Source: Proteiniphilum sp. UBA4977
GTDB taxonomy: Bacteria > Bacteroidota > Bacteroidia > Bacteroidales > Dysgonomonadaceae
NCBI GenBank assembly: GCA_002398565.1
Contig: DGZP01000068.1
Location: 1 to 9,388, forward strand
Length of the DNA: 9,388 nt
Direction: 5' to 3'
Of the stretch, positions 1 through 6,246 are shown piece after piece; within the stretch, counting starts at the first letter, position 1; every line of letters begins with the position of its first letter. The translations under genes were made by a program, and so were the position numbers. The notes below the pieces were generated by a model. That model ran no database searches. It worked only from the letters and a program-made list of their open reading frames with translations, and had not been told where the DNA came from.

Positions 1-60
1 TATATAAATAAAAATTCTAATATTTAACGATCTGGCCATAACATTTGCCCTGTTCCGATA

Positions 61-87
61 AATTAATAAACTCATTCTTTATTAATT
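61..87. repeat. Perfect 10-base inverted repeat with 7-base loop
   Basis: The arms AATTAATAAA (61-70) and TTTATTAATT (78-87) are exact reverse complements separated by ctcattc. The arms contain only A and T, so a hairpin would be weak, and no T-run typical of a terminator follows. It might be an operator-like dyad, but chance is a serious alternative in such AT-rich sequence. Confidence 0.4.
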
Positions 88-391
88 CAATGTATAGTGC
101 TTATTAAATGCAATTAAAATACTATATATATTGATATATTTAAATGTTAAACAAAACAATTCACAATTATACACGGGTTCTTTTTTGAATCTTATCACAT
201 TACAATTTTATATAAACAATTATACTTTCTATCCTCCCCTACTCTATATTTACATTTGTAATTAACTATCTCGCTTTATTCCGAATGGAAATGTAAATTA
301 TTAAGAGCTATTATTTCATTGCTCTATCGTAACGAAATAGAAAAAGGATTAATAGTGTAAATTTCGAATATATACTCCCCCTTGGTCAGTA

Positions 392-520
392 ATGACTTTA
401 AAAGGGAAGCTAGAACGATTAAATAATTATTACTTCATTGATATTCAGAAAAATAAATCACATTTTTTATGTCGGATTTTTGGTGCAGATAATAAAATAC
501 TCCGGGAAATGAACAGGTAG
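392..520 (+). CDS. Possible small protein or gene remnant, 42 residues
   Basis: An ATG frame of 42 codons ends in TAG at 518-520, 56 bases before the peroxidase start. The predicted peptide begins MTLKGKLERLNNYYFIDI and ends in ADNKILREMNR. It is basic, has one Cys, and shows no signal peptide or membrane segment. It is the longest ATG-initiated plus-strand frame I found in the AT-rich left region. A near-match to the Bacteroidota -7 box (TAAATTTC, 358-365) lies upstream, but no -33 TTTG was seen. I do not recognise a family. It may be a real small gene, a degraded fragment, or chance; chance is the most likely. Confidence 0.2.
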   Translation: MTLKGKLERLNNYYFIDIQKNKSHFLCRIFGADNKILREMNR

Positions 521-526
521 GCTTTC

Positions 527-558
527 TTTACTGTTAAATAATATCAGGTTTATCTTTT
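527..558 (+). promoter_or_regulatory. Weak candidate promoter for the peroxidase gene
   Basis: TATCTTTT (551-558) matches seven of eight positions of the Bacteroidota -7 consensus TAnnTTTG. TTTA (527-530) lies 20 bases upstream where the -33 TTTG is expected. Transcription would start near 563-566, leaving a leader of only about a dozen bases before the ATG at 577. Both boxes are imperfect, and AT-rich DNA makes such near-matches common. Confidence 0.25.
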
Positions 559-576
559 CAATTAAAAAAATTTGAT

Positions 577-1206
577 ATGAAACTTTATTATGGCATTATC
601 CTGTTCATTTCTTTTTCTATGTTCATCCCCGGGCAGGGAGTCGGACAACAAAAAATTAATTCACCGGAAAGGAACGAAGGACAAAAAAATGCGAACATGA
701 AAACCATGGTTTCCCCAATTGGAAATAAAACGCTGCACAACTTCGTCGTAAAAGATATCAACGGAAAATCATTCAATATGGGATCGCTCAAAGGGAAAAA
801 AGTGCTAATCGTAAACGTAGCGTCCAGATGCGGTTTTACTCCCCAGTATGAAGACCTGCAAACGTTGTATGAACGATATAAAGCGAGGAACTTTGTAGTG
901 ATTGGTTTTCCTGCGAATAATTTCAAAAATCAGGAACCCGGTACAAACCGGGAAATTAAAGAGTTTTGCACGGCCAATTACGGAGTGACATTCCCCATGA
1001 TGGATAAGATCAGTGTCAGAGGCGAGGATCAGGCACCTTTGTACAAATGGCTTACACAAAAAAACGAAAACGGTGTAATGGATCAGGAGGTGACCTGGAA
1101 CTTTCAAAAGTATCTGGTGGATGAACAGGGCCGGCTGGTGGATGTACTAATGCCACGTGAGAGTCCCCTCAGCGATAAAATTGTGCAATGGATCACCACT
1201 GATTAG
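577..1206 (+). CDS. Glutathione peroxidase family protein, exported, Cys type
   Basis: This is a thiol peroxidase of the glutathione peroxidase family, which reduces hydrogen peroxide and organic hydroperoxides; bacterial Cys-type members often use thioredoxin. The family core runs from about residue 50 to 209. NVASRCGFTPQY carries the peroxidatic Cys85, encoded by TGC and so not selenocysteine. FPANNFKNQEPG supplies Gln119, and WNF supplies Trp174 and Asn175, completing the usual Cys-Gln-Trp-Asn tetrad. The hydrophobic N-terminus (residues 5-18) looks like a signal peptide, with cleavage perhaps near residues 23-25, followed by a polar linker, so the enzyme probably acts in the periplasm. 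The common FPCN Cys is replaced by Ala113; Cys131 remains as a possible resolving residue. An internal Met41 (ATG at 697) would give a cytosolic form. The 3' end overlaps holA by 4 bases tail to tail. Confidence 0.93.
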   Translation: MKLYYGIILFISFSMFIPGQGVGQQKINSPERNEGQKNANMKTMVSPIGNKTLHNFVVKDINGKSFNMGSLKGKKVLIVNVASRCGFTPQYEDLQTLYERYKARNFVVIGFPANNFKNQEPGTNREIKEFCTANYGVTFPMMDKISVRGEDQAPLYKWLTQKNENGVMDQEVTWNFQKYLVDEQGRLVDVLMPRESPLSDKIVQWITTD

Positions 1207-2225
1207 TGCATAATCCTGTATACCAGCTCTTTCAACAATTCATCCTGGGAGGCCGATATATTGTCAATTCCTTTTGAACGGGCATCAAATGCTCTCAGGT
1301 CAGAGATGATTGCCATTACTTTATTGACATTATAATTCTGCAATCCGGTCATATAGTCCCGTACAAAATAGTTCGACCGTAAGTTTAAGGCAGCCATAAT
1401 ACTTTGCTCATCCTTTCGTGGTAACCAGTAACACTCGAGTAAGTTACTGAAATAATTAAACAATACAGCGAGGGTAGCCATAATGGGATTTTCTTTCGGA
1501 TTTTTTCCGAAATAATCCACAATACGGCTGGCGCTTAGGATATCTTTTCTGATGATGGCGTTCTGCAGTTCAAAAGTATTGTAATTTTTGCTGATGCCCA
1601 CATTCTTCTCGATCAGATCTGAGGTTACACGACCAGATCCTTCCGGCAGCGACACTTCAAGCTTTTGCAGTTGTGAAATGAGCTTGCTGATATCGTTTCC
1701 CACATAATCGGCCAACATTCGTGCCGATTTTTCATCGATTCCGATTCCCTTATTTCTGAAGTAAGCCGTAACAAAAGGAGGAATCTGGTTGTCGTAGAGT
1801 TTCTTTGATTCAAACACAACTCCTGTTTTGTCGGTCTGCTTCACCCAGGATTTTCTCTTGTCCACTGTACCGTGCTTGTAGTTGATAACCAATACGGTGG
1901 AAGACATCGGATTTTTCAGATAATACTCCAACAGTTCCAGGTTTTCGAGATTCTGTGCCTCTTTTACAATGATCAGCTGATGTTCGGCCATCATCGGAAA
2001 ACGGCGCGCCGAAGAGATGATCACATTCATATCAGAGTCAATTCCATAAAATGTAAGCAAGTTGAAATCCTTTTCGGTTTCAGTCAATACCGTCTCCACA
2101 AGAAGTTCCGTAAGGGTGTCAATAAAATAAGCTTCCTCACCCATTAACAGGTAGACAGGTTTAAAGCGACGTTGGAGTATATCGTTACGAATGGTGTCAA
2201 AAGTAGGTTTAGAGTCTGTAGCCAT
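1203..2225 (-). CDS. holA: DNA polymerase III subunit delta
   Basis: This is the delta subunit of the clamp loader, the wrench that opens the beta sliding clamp so it can be placed on primed DNA. At 340 residues it has normal family length. The N-terminal domain shows the family motif PVYLLMGEEAYFID (23-36). RRFPMMAEHQLIIVKEAQ (74-91) corresponds to the region that contacts the clamp and continues into a core strand. The middle part (about 140-210) matches the second AAA+-like domain, including YVGNDISKLISQLQKLE. The helical C-terminal collar domain ends in SASQDELLKELVYRIMH. No Walker A motif is present, as expected for delta. The ATG at 2225 lies 14 bases after the AMP nucleosidase stop, so the two genes are probably cotranscribed. 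No Shine-Dalgarno sequence is seen; the preceding bases are AT-rich. Confidence 0.93.
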   Translation of the reverse strand: MATDSKPTFDTIRNDILQRRFKPVYLLMGEEAYFIDTLTELLVETVLTETEKDFNLLTFYGIDSDMNVIISSARRFPMMAEHQLIIVKEAQNLENLELLEYYLKNPMSSTVLVINYKHGTVDKRKSWVKQTDKTGVVFESKKLYDNQIPPFVTAYFRNKGIGIDEKSARMLADYVGNDISKLISQLQKLEVSLPEGSGRVTSDLIEKNVGISKNYNTFELQNAIIRKDILSASRIVDYFGKNPKENPIMATLAVLFNYFSNLLECYWLPRKDEQSIMAALNLRSNYFVRDYMTGLQNYNVNKVMAIISDLRAFDARSKGIDNISASQDELLKELVYRIMH

Positions 2226-2239
2226 CTTTATTTTTAATT

Positions 2240-3016
2240 TTACCAGTCGAACCGGAGGTGTTTGATTGTAGAACCGTTATTCATAATGGAGGAAAGCGAC
2301 TTAATACCGATTTTCACATGTTCTTCCACAAAATTTTCGGTTACATGTTGATCGCTCTTTTCGGTCTTCACTCCTGTGGAAATAAGCGGCTGATCTGAAA
2401 CCAGCAGAAGTGCTCCCGTGGAAATATGATTGGCAAAGCCGCATGTAAAGAGTGTGGCTGTTTCCATATCCACAGCCATCACACGCACCTGCCTCAGGTA
2501 GCTTTTAAAGTCATCGTCATATTCCCACACTCGTCTGTTCGTGGTATATACTGTTCCGGTCCAATAATCTCTTCCAAAATCGCGAATATTGGAAGAGACT
2601 GCACGTAACAGGCTGAACGCTGGCAGAGAGGGTACTTCAGGTGGAAAGTAATCGTTAGACGTTCCTTCCCCACGAATTGCAGCGATGGGCAGGATGTAAT
2701 CGCCCAACTCACTCCTCGCCTTCAGTCCGCCGCACTTACCCAAAAACAGTACTGCCGTAGGTGCGATGGCACTGAGCAGATCCATGATTGTCGCAGCATT
2801 GGCACTCCCCATTCCAAAGTTTATGATGGTGATGCCATTTGATGAGGCATTGGGCATATTGGCATCGGCACCCACGACCGGTACGTTGAAATGGCTTGCG
2901 AAAATCTCCACATATTTCTGAAAATTGGTCAGCAGAATGAATTTCGTAAATTCATGCAGTGGCCGTTTGGTATATCGGGGGAGCCAATTCTCCACAATTT
3001 CTTGTTTCGTTCTCAT
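2240..3016 (-). CDS. amn: AMP nucleosidase, short Bacteroidota type
   Basis: This enzyme is predicted to hydrolyse AMP to adenine and ribose 5-phosphate in the cytoplasm, adjusting the adenylate pool. The 258-residue protein covers the nucleoside phosphorylase-I fold and lacks the extra N-terminal domain of the roughly 480-residue E. coli Amn; this short form is usual in Bacteroidota. Fold motifs appear in order: NFGMGSANAA (66-75) for phosphate contact, FLGKCGGL (91-98), GDYILPIAAIRGEGTSNDYF (105-124), AVDMETATLF (181-190) with Glu185 at the ribose-binding position, and SDQP (207-210) with Asp208 as the probable general acid. It is the first gene of a likely amn-holA transcript. Assignment as AMP nucleosidase rather than another purine or uridine phosphorylase rests on the recognised GEGTSNDYFP signature and remains a family-level call. 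Confidence 0.87.
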   Translation of the reverse strand: MRTKQEIVENWLPRYTKRPLHEFTKFILLTNFQKYVEIFASHFNVPVVGADANMPNASSNGITIINFGMGSANAATIMDLLSAIAPTAVLFLGKCGGLKARSELGDYILPIAAIRGEGTSNDYFPPEVPSLPAFSLLRAVSSNIRDFGRDYWTGTVYTTNRRVWEYDDDFKSYLRQVRVMAVDMETATLFTCGFANHISTGALLLVSDQPLISTGVKTEKSDQHVTENFVEEHVKIGIKSLSSIMNNGSTIKHLRFDW

Positions 3017-3034
3017 AAAAAAACGCTATTTTTG
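3001..3034 (+). promoter_or_regulatory. Candidate promoter for the HsdR-N-like gene
   Basis: TATTTTTG (3027-3034) is a full match to the Bacteroidota -7 consensus TAnnTTTG. CTTG at 3001-3004, 22 bases upstream, could serve as an imperfect -33 box and lies inside the first codons of the AMP nucleosidase gene on the other strand. A start near 3039-3041 would give a leader of about 30 bases before the ATG at 3071. Confidence 0.45.
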
Positions 3035-3058
3035 TGCTGCAGGAGTCCGGTTCTACCA

Positions 3059-3066
3059 CAAAGATA
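3059..3066 (-). promoter_or_regulatory. Candidate -7 box for amn-holA
   Basis: Read on the minus strand this is TATCTTTG, a full match to TAnnTTTG. Initiation near 3052-3054 would leave a leader of about 36 bases before the amn ATG at 3016. The -33 position falls inside the opposite gene's first codons (about 3086-3090) and shows no clear TTTG, so only the -7 box supports the call. Confidence 0.4.
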
Positions 3067-3070
3067 CAAT

Positions 3071-3520
3071 ATGTACACGTTAAATCTTCCCTCTTACGAT
3101 GCAAAAATCAGAAAAAAAGGTAACAGTTTTGAGATTTTCGATCCCCTGCGGCGAAAATATCTGGTACTAACTCCCGAAGAATGGGTGCGACAGCATTTTG
3201 TTCACTACCTGATTACGGAAAAGAATTATCCCTCATCGCTCATTGCCAATGAGGCTTCCCTGAAACTGAACAACCTTATGCGGCGTTGCGATACGGTAGT
3301 ATACAACAGGCAACTTAAACCAGTCATGATTCTGGAATACAAGGAACCTCAGGTATCCATCACTCAGGAGATTTTTGATCAGGTTGCTCGTTATAACAGC
3401 GTGTTGAGGGTAAAACACATTATTGTCTCAAACGGTATGCAACACTATTGTTATCGGCTTAATTTCGATGATCTGTCGTATGAATTTCTGACTGAGATAC
3501 CAGATTACAGAGAACTGTAA
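3071..3520 (+). CDS. Stand-alone HsdR N-terminal-like (PD-(D/E)XK nuclease fold) protein
   Basis: A 149-residue protein resembling the N-terminal nuclease domain of type I restriction HsdR subunits, without helicase or translocase parts. The visible core is Asp74 in RRCDTVVYN, Glu89-x-Lys91 in ILEYKEP, and Gln104 in IFDQVARYN. This D...ExK...Q order fits the PD-(D/E)XK nuclease fold with the QxxxY-type element of HsdR, so metal-dependent DNA cleavage is possible but unproven. The C-terminal half (HIIVSNGMQHYCYRL) forms the expected later strands. I chose ATG 3071 because the frame upstream runs antisense through amn and would add unrelated residues. No hsdM or hsdS gene is nearby, so this is not a restriction system. 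As I recall, it is a common neighbour of amn/holA in Bacteroidota, which hints at a chromosomal repair or replication role. That role is inference. Confidence 0.8.
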   Translation: MYTLNLPSYDAKIRKKGNSFEIFDPLRRKYLVLTPEEWVRQHFVHYLITEKNYPSSLIANEASLKLNNLMRRCDTVVYNRQLKPVMILEYKEPQVSITQEIFDQVARYNSVLRVKHIIVSNGMQHYCYRLNFDDLSYEFLTEIPDYREL

Positions 3521-3524
3521 AAGG

Positions 3525-3584
3525 CGGTCGGCTGTCAGTAATCAACTCTTTAGTAGCGAACGTTCAACAGTCGCCGGTTTGTCT
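3525..3584. terminator. Possible bidirectional terminator between convergent genes
   Basis: CGGTCGGCTGT (3525-3535) can pair with ACAGTCGCCG (3567-3576) through ten pairs, with one bulged T and one G-T wobble. The loop is long, at 31 bases. On the plus strand GTTTGTCTT follows; on the minus strand CCTTTTAC follows. It lies between the stop of the HsdR-N-like gene (3520) and the stop of panB (3599), exactly where a shared terminator would be expected. The big loop and broken T-runs lower confidence. Confidence 0.35.
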
Positions 3585-3598
3585 TATAACTACAGCGA

Positions 3599-4432
3599 CT
3601 AATAGCTCTCAGCTTCGGAGGGAAAATCAGCTGATTTCACATCATCAACATATTGCTGAACAGCCTTGGTTATCTCATCATGCAGGTTGGCGTAGCGACG
3701 CAGGAAACGGGGTGAAAAACCTTTATTGAGTCCCAGCATATCCTGCATAACCAGTACCTGTCCGTCCACATGGGGACCCGCACCGATACCGATCATCGGG
3801 ATTGTCAACTCTGAAGTCACCTTCTTTGCCAGTTCAGACGGAATTTTCTCCAGCACTATGGCACAACATCCGGCTTCCTGCAGCAGATGTGCATCGTCGA
3901 GTAGTCTGGCTGCCTCTGCTTCATCCTGCGCCCTCACTGCGTAAGTTCCGTATTTGTTAATCGATTGTGGCATCAGTCCAAGATGTCCCATAATGGGTAT
4001 GCCGGCGTTCAAGATTGCCTGAATGGAAGGTAGGATTTCTTTACCCCCTTCCAGCTTGAGACAGTCGGCCTGTGTCTCCTTCATCATCCTTACTGCGTTG
4101 GACACCGCCTCGTAAGGATTACCCTGATAACTTCCAAAGGGCATGTCAATCACCACCATGGCGCGCTTTACACCATTCATGACCGACTTGCCGTGATAAA
4201 TCATCTGCTCCACTGTCATGGGCAGTGTAGTGATGTTGCCTGCCATCACGTTGGATGCAGAGTCTCCTACAAGGATTACGTCCATTCCCGCCTGATCAAT
4301 CACCGAAGCCATCGAATAGTCATAAGCTGTAAGCATTGATATTTTTTCACCACGCTGTTTCATCTCCAGCAAACGATGAGTGGTAACTTTTCTTTTATTG
4401 TCGGCAGAGAGATATCCTTTTTCTTGTGACAT
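3599..4432 (-). CDS. panB: 3-methyl-2-oxobutanoate hydroxymethyltransferase (ketopantoate hydroxymethyltransferase)
   Basis: PanB transfers a hydroxymethyl group from 5,10-methylenetetrahydrofolate to 2-oxoisovalerate to make ketopantoate, the first committed step of pantothenate and coenzyme A synthesis in the cytoplasm. The 277-residue protein is full length for this TIM-barrel family. Seen in order: TAYDYS (35-40), VGDS with Asp57 and VIDMPFG with Asp96 (the two metal ligands), KLEGG with Glu128, GHLGLMPQS (149-157), LEKIP with Glu195 as the expected catalytic base, and IGIGAGPHVDGQVLV (214-228). Spacing agrees with E. coli Asp45, Asp84, Glu114 and Glu181. The C-terminal tail (about 264-277) is acidic and probably disordered. 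It appears to be a single-gene transcript with its own promoter; panC, panD and panE are not in this window. Confidence 0.97.
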   Translation of the reverse strand: MSQEKGYLSADNKRKVTTHRLLEMKQRGEKISMLTAYDYSMASVIDQAGMDVILVGDSASNVMAGNITTLPMTVEQMIYHGKSVMNGVKRAMVVIDMPFGSYQGNPYEAVSNAVRMMKETQADCLKLEGGKEILPSIQAILNAGIPIMGHLGLMPQSINKYGTYAVRAQDEAEAARLLDDAHLLQEAGCCAIVLEKIPSELAKKVTSELTIPMIGIGAGPHVDGQVLVMQDMLGLNKGFSPRFLRRYANLHDEITKAVQQYVDDVKSADFPSEAESY

Positions 4433-4458
4433 GCAATTCGATCTTTATGATTGAAGTA

Positions 4459-4491
4459 CAAAGGTAATTCTTTTACCGGAAAAATGCCAAA
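4459..4491 (-). promoter_or_regulatory. Well-formed Bacteroidota promoter for panB
   Basis: On the minus strand, TTTG (4488-4491) is followed after 21 bases by TACCTTTG (4459-4466). Both are exact matches to the Bacteroidota -33/-7 consensus, with acceptable spacing. Transcription would start near 4452-4454, about 20 bases before the panB ATG at 4432. The -33 box shares bases with the end of the T-tract of the terminator just upstream. No Shine-Dalgarno sequence is visible in the short leader. Confidence 0.65.
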
Positions 4492-4518
4492 AAGAAAGCC
4501 GGGAACTATTGCCCGGCT
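4489..4518 (-). terminator. Intrinsic terminator of the OmpP1/FadL-like gene
   Basis: Read on the minus strand, AGCCGGG (4518-4512) and CCCGGCT (4503-4497) form a perfect seven-pair GC-rich stem with an eight-base loop. A TTCTTTTT tract (4496-4489) follows at once. It sits about 86 bases beyond the stop of the gene ending at 4604 and just before the panB promoter, so it separates the two transcripts. Confidence 0.8.
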
Positions 4519-4603
4519 CTTTTACGTATATGTCTTTTCTTTTTATCCCCGAGGGACCCATGTGTAATATCCTTTTATGTTTTGCTGTGTTCAGTTAACC
4601 GCT

Positions 4604-6160
4604 TCAAAATCTGTAACCCAGTGTAACAAGCCCTCTGATAGAGGTGTTTTTAAGTTCAAACGGGCTGGCGTCAATCACCAGATCCTCCCTGTTCACGGTC
4701 CACAGATTGGGGAAAGGATAAAGATCGTCTGTTTGTGATTTATAGACTATTGCAAAATCGAGAAAAAAGTTTCTGTTAAAACGGTAACCAATACCGCCGG
4801 TAAAATAACTAGTGTCTCCTTCCATCCGAAAGATTGTATTTGATCCGGAGATGGGAGCATCCCCTTTTTCCCTGAATATTGCCTCATAGGGATTCTGCAT
4901 CCAGGCATAACCAAGACGTCCCGAGAACTGCTGTGTAAAGCGGTACTCAAGTCCTGCCTTTACGGTAGATGCGGAGCGGAAATCCATCGAGATATATTCG
5001 TTGTCGATATCGTACCAGCCTGGATCGTCCTTCGAACCGGAAGGCACCTTCAGCTTCATGCGGCTGTAATCCTCCAGTTCATAATCCATACTGGCTATAA
5101 AATTGTTCCCGAATACACCGGCAATGCTGGCAACAATCTTCCCAGGTGTTTTCAGATCGTAATCGTTGGTAAATACGGCAGAATAGGTTTGCCCCGGTTC
5201 ATAATCAGTATCTGTCACATATGCTCCCATGTTGTCGTCTATCTGGGCTTCATAGGTTTCCGTCAGTGCGTACAAAGTGGGAGTGTGCCAGGCAAAGCCA
5301 AGCCTGAGAAAATTTACAGGCCTGTAGATTGCGCCCAGCTTGGCACTCACTCCGGCGCCGCTGGTGGTGACCCAGTTGGTGAGCGTATATCCACCTTTGT
5401 CAAAATCTTCCAGATAATCCGATTCAAGACTGTAGGAAATATCCTTGATGGAGAGTGAGAGGCCCAGGTTTAGCACATGGCTTATAGTGGTTCCCACAGT
5501 AAAATCATAATTATCAACATGGCCTCTTTCTTTTGTACGTATCTCTCCGATAGCTGTCTCACCGAAAGTATTCACCGGATCGTACCGGGTTCCATTGTTG
5601 ACTGGTTTAATCAGTTTGGAGTTAAATCCCAGGACAGCGAGCCAGGGTTGCGTTACAAAAGGATCGGGAAGGTTATCTCCTATCTCCAGTTTCGAGGGAT
5701 CAACACCGGCACTCCTGTCGGCAATATAATCGATCATGGTGCTGGCGGCCGGGCCAACGGCGGAGATATTTTTATCGAACGATTTCAGCCGGTTGTATGA
5801 AAAACCAAAGTTCACGAGGGGAAGAACATCGTTTCTAAGGGGAAAGTAACCCACAAAGCCTAGATTGTCCATGTCGAAGCGGGTTTTATTTGCATCCCGA
5901 TTCCCTACACTCGACCTGTCCTGCGAAAGATTCAGGGTTCCCACTACTTCCGAGCTGCGATAGACTGCAATACCGGCAGGATTGATAGAGATCGCTGTCT
6001 GATCACCACCCAGTGCACCAAAAGCACCACCCATGGACATGGCACGTGCTGTTCCGTGAATATCTTCGCGGGAAAAACGCAATGCATCCACTTCAGATTG
6101 TGCAAAAAGTGAAGGTGACAGCAAAAAAGACGTGAAGAGTATATAAATGATTTTTTTCAT
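4604..6160 (-). CDS. OmpP1/FadL/TodX-family outer-membrane transport protein
   Basis: A 518-residue predicted outer-membrane beta-barrel of the OmpP1/FadL/TodX family, whose best-known members bring hydrophobic compounds such as long-chain fatty acids across the outer membrane. The start is placed at the ATG at 6160, which opens a signal peptide MKKIIYILFTSFLLSPSLFA with likely cleavage before Gln21. The longer frame to 6211 would begin inside a terminator hairpin. The family N-terminus is clear: GTARAMSMGGAFGALGGD (36-53), then SINPAGIAVY (58-67) with the NPA element. The rest is alternating amphipathic strands with aromatic girdle residues, ending LGYRF with the C-terminal Phe expected for barrel assembly. 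In Bacteroides such proteins are sometimes labelled hemin receptors; nothing here supports heme binding. The substrate is unknown. Confidence 0.86.
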   Translation of the reverse strand: MKKIIYILFTSFLLSPSLFAQSEVDALRFSREDIHGTARAMSMGGAFGALGGDQTAISINPAGIAVYRSSEVVGTLNLSQDRSSVGNRDANKTRFDMDNLGFVGYFPLRNDVLPLVNFGFSYNRLKSFDKNISAVGPAASTMIDYIADRSAGVDPSKLEIGDNLPDPFVTQPWLAVLGFNSKLIKPVNNGTRYDPVNTFGETAIGEIRTKERGHVDNYDFTVGTTISHVLNLGLSLSIKDISYSLESDYLEDFDKGGYTLTNWVTTSGAGVSAKLGAIYRPVNFLRLGFAWHTPTLYALTETYEAQIDDNMGAYVTDTDYEPGQTYSAVFTNDYDLKTPGKIVASIAGVFGNNFIASMDYELEDYSRMKLKVPSGSKDDPGWYDIDNEYISMDFRSASTVKAGLEYRFTQQFSGRLGYAWMQNPYEAIFREKGDAPISGSNTIFRMEGDTSYFTGGIGYRFNRNFFLDFAIVYKSQTDDLYPFPNLWTVNREDLVIDASPFELKNTSIRGLVTLGYRF

Positions 6161-6180
6161 TATCTTGTGTATAATAGATT

Positions 6181-6233
6181 GATAATAAGAAAAGACTGCC
6201 TCCGTAAACACACCATGGTATGGAGACAGTCTT
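6181..6233 (-). terminator. Intrinsic terminator after the Tyr/Trp-Ser/Arg-rich gene
   Basis: On the minus strand AAGACTGTCTCC (6233-6222) pairs with GGAGGCAGTCTT (6203-6192) along all twelve positions, including one G-U wobble, with an 18-base loop. TTCTTATTATC follows (6191-6181). It begins 14 bases beyond the stop at 6247 and ends only about 20 bases before the ompP1-like ATG. The loop contains CCATGG. It may act as a full terminator or as an attenuator for the next gene. Confidence 0.7.
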
Positions 6234-6246
6234 GAATGTTTGCTAC

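Larger units (their letters stand above)
1..576. other. AT-rich intergenic region with no confident gene
   Basis: This stretch is visibly much richer in A and T than the rest of the window. It has no open frame of 60 codons, no tRNA or rRNA signature and no recognisable mobile-element end. It holds a perfect AT-only inverted repeat (61-87), a small palindromic element with GTCA/TGAC arms around 388-395, and one 42-codon frame (392-520). It could be a long 5' region of the peroxidase gene, the junction beside a lost or laterally acquired segment, or the region downstream of a gene lying left of the window. The sequence does not decide between these. Confidence 0.6.

Noticed and set aside
144..188. 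14-codon frame in the AT-rich left region
   Set aside because: Too short, with no start context or recognisable product.
388..395. GTCA/TGAC dyad near a C-rich run as a terminator
   Set aside because: The stem is interrupted and no T-run follows on either strand.
829..831. Selenocysteine at the peroxidase active site
   Set aside because: The codon is TGC, a normal cysteine, not TGA.
2891..3070. Upstream extension of the HsdR-N-like gene
   Set aside because: The extension is antisense to the amn start, contains no family sequence, and would precede the observed -7 box; ATG 3071 gives the complete domain.
3071..3520. A type I restriction-modification system
   Set aside because: Only the nuclease-like domain is present. 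There is no translocase region and no hsdM or hsdS gene nearby.
6161..6211. Longer N-terminus for the OmpP1/FadL-like protein
   Set aside because: It would start inside a terminator hairpin and place 17 residues before a standard signal peptide.
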